A stretch of 64,000 nt of DNA from Breoghania sp. (GTDB lineage: Bacteria > Pseudomonadota > Alphaproteobacteria > Rhizobiales > Stappiaceae). The first letter of the stretch is position 1. Each line of letters begins with the position of its first letter. Under the pieces are notes generated by a model. That model had not been told where the DNA came from. It ran no database searches and saw only the letters and a program-made list of their open reading frames with translations. Of the stretch, positions 62,815 through 64,000 are shown one piece after another. Made by a program: the position numbers and the translations under genes. The stretch lies in the NCBI RefSeq assembly GCF_963674635.1, contig NZ_OY771475.1, forward strand, positions 2,480,001 to 2,544,000, given 5' to 3'.

Positions 62815-63645
62815 TTAGTGAGCCATGACAACCGGCACGGTCATCGACTTCAGCATTCCATAGGTCGCGCCGCCCAGAACGAATTCTCGCATGCGCGAGT
62901 GGCCGTAGCCACCCATGACGACCATGTCGATGCCGTTGTCCGACACATAGTTGAGAAGCGCATCGGAAACGGAGGTTTCCGGCGAAGAGACCATCTCCAA
63001 CGTGACGTTAAGGCCGTGCCGCGCCATGTAGGTCGCGACCTCTGCGCCCGGCTCTCCCGTCTTGATCTGGCCACGATCGACCATGACGACGGTGATCTTG
63101 CCGGCAAGCTTGAGCAGCGGCATTGCAGCGCGGATCGCGCGCACGGCCGTGGCGCTGCCGTCCCATGCAACCATCACATTGTCGGTCGCCAGCTTCGGCT
63201 TTCCCGCATAGGGCACGATCATGATCGGCACACCGGAATCGAACAGCGCCGCCTCGATCAGCACCTCGCCGATCGCATCTCCACGCTCTGAATCATACTG
63301 GCCGATGACGATGAGATCCGACAGGCGGCACTGCGCGATGAAGGGATCGGCGGCGCCGCCACCGGCCATCTGCACGACCCGGCTTTCAAAACGCACGTCA
63401 TTTCGCTCCGCAATCCCCTCGAATTCCTTCAGAGCGGCCCTGGCGTCGTCCTGTGACTGCTTGCGCGCCTGCTCCAGATAGTCCGCAGGCATGGGCGCGA
63501 TCAGGTAGCCTGGCATGACCGGATTGTAGGCGAGTGACACGCCAGTCACATGCGCTTCCGTCTTCGACGCCAGGTCAACCGCAACGCTCATCGCATTCTT
63601 GGGACCATGCAGGTCAACAAGAGCAGTAATGTCTTTCAGTGCCAT
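62815..63645 (-). CDS. Tandem universal stress protein (UspA family)
   Basis: A 276-residue protein of two UspA domains. The second domain ends VVMGGYGHSRMREFVLGGATYGML, a variant of the ATP-binding G-x2-G-x9-G-(S/T) motif in which Ala replaces the hydroxyl residue. GAGGTAAAAGATC precedes ATG 63645. An FNR/FixK-type box lies 86-99 bp upstream, so it is probably induced under low oxygen, as is known for several alphaproteobacterial Usp proteins. Confidence 0.92.
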   Translation of the reverse strand: MALKDITALVDLHGPKNAMSVAVDLASKTEAHVTGVSLAYNPVMPGYLIAPMPADYLEQARKQSQDDARAALKEFEGIAERNDVRFESRVVQMAGGGAADPFIAQCRLSDLIVIGQYDSERGDAIGEVLIEAALFDSGVPIMIVPYAGKPKLATDNVMVAWDGSATAVRAIRAAMPLLKLAGKITVVMVDRGQIKTGEPGAEVATYMARHGLNVTLEMVSSPETSVSDALLNYVSDNGIDMVVMGGYGHSRMREFVLGGATYGMLKSMTVPVVMAH

Positions 63646-64000
63646 GATCTTTTACCTCCTCGACCATAAGGGCGCGCCATGGCGTCGCCCTCAGGCAGCT
63701 CAACTGTGCATCCCGTTGACACCCCCCACATTGACCGTGATCAATTGGCAGACACAGCGATGTGAAGCGGCATAATGGGAGCGTCAGGTAAGCATGTCGA
63801 ATCGCGTGACGTAAACGCCTCATGCTGGCTCGCCTCATTGAAGGACCCGATGGGCGCGGACTGGCGCCCCGGTGCCTGAAGATGCGAGAAAGGCTTGAAA
63901 GGACAAGGGGATAGGTGGCATACACCGCCTTATGGGCCGCGTTGCCGGCTGAAGTACACTTCTTCAGTTTCCCGCGGTTTTCCGGCCTTTGACGCGACCG
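63646..64000. other. Upstream region of usp to the window end
   Basis: 355 bp containing the FNR/FixK-like box and the usp promoter. The minus ORF 63614-63925 overlaps the usp start in another frame and has no family features. Nothing else was recognised to the right edge. Confidence 0.55.
63731..63744. promoter_or_regulatory. FNR/FixK-type binding site
   Basis: TTGAC-CGTG-ATCAA fits the FNR/FixK consensus TTGAY-N4-RTCAA on both arms. It lies 86 to 99 bp upstream of the usp start on the minus strand, compatible with a site near -41 of a promoter with a short leader. Confidence 0.75.

Noticed and set aside
63614..63925. 103-codon minus-strand frame at the right edge
   Set aside because: It overlaps the usp start in another frame and covers the FNR/FixK box; Arg/Ser/Pro-rich chance frame.

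Overview
The window reads as chromosomal DNA of a high-GC alphaproteobacterium, most likely Hyphomicrobiales (Rhizobiales), perhaps a marine Stappia/Labrenzia-like lineage. The order-level call rests on a tRNA-His with A73 and a G1:U72 pair (the alphaproteobacterial exception to the universal G-1), a PdhS-type cell-cycle histidine kinase, VtlR/LrhA-like LysR regulators divergent from DUF1127 genes, phasins, and an rsmE-gshA pair. The genus is a guess. No rRNA, prophage, CRISPR array or recognisable IS transposase was seen.

Layout. 1-1261: TPP riboswitch (minus strand, its gene lies off the left edge), a DUF4186 gene and a ybaK-like deacylase. 1262-2829: a conspicuously AT-rich two-gene insert, a HEPN ribonuclease-like protein plus a multi-pass membrane protein; this is the best candidate for an undescribed (possibly defence) system. 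2870-8783: glycolate oxidase operon glcD-glcE-DUF4870-glcF with a divergent LysR gene. 9037-11978: a small cytochrome c and a MarR/FUSC efflux pair with a clear operator. 12261-16119: a three-subunit membrane flavin dehydrogenase (small subunit, GMC flavoprotein, triheme cytochrome). 17895-21977: TRAP transporter whose DctQ carries an unusual N-terminal TM2-like/coiled-coil extension. 23607-27064: L-lactate oxidation operon lutA-macrodomain-lutB-lutC. 27649-31857: lone receiver domain, a Cys-rich protein, and two tandem paralogous LysR<->DUF1127 modules sharing a nearly identical intergenic motif. 31979-38455: DUF937-like protein, GGDEF-EAL protein, gshA, rsmE. 38607-42752: putative outer-membrane protein, seven-heme TPR cytochrome, acyl-CoA dehydrogenase. 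43261-46701: second TRAP transporter. 47266-52071: giant PdhS-like kinase. 52572-53920: two phasins. 54102-54178: tRNA-His. 54694-63645: ALS-like ThDP enzyme, small conserved protein, APH-kinase fusion, secreted protein, Pat-like acetyltransferase, and a universal stress protein downstream of an FNR/FixK box.

How the genes work together. A recurring theme is import and respiratory oxidation of small organic acids and sugar acids: glycolate (GlcDEF), L-lactate (LutABC), sugars or sugar acids (GMC dehydrogenase with cytochrome), two TRAP carboxylate importers, and c-type cytochromes. Carbon storage (phasins), c-di-GMP signalling, redox buffering (glutathione) and a redox-controlled stress protein complete the picture. 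Two intergenic regions (46.7-47.2 kb and 54.2-54.6 kb) hold copies of the same composite palindromic repeats.
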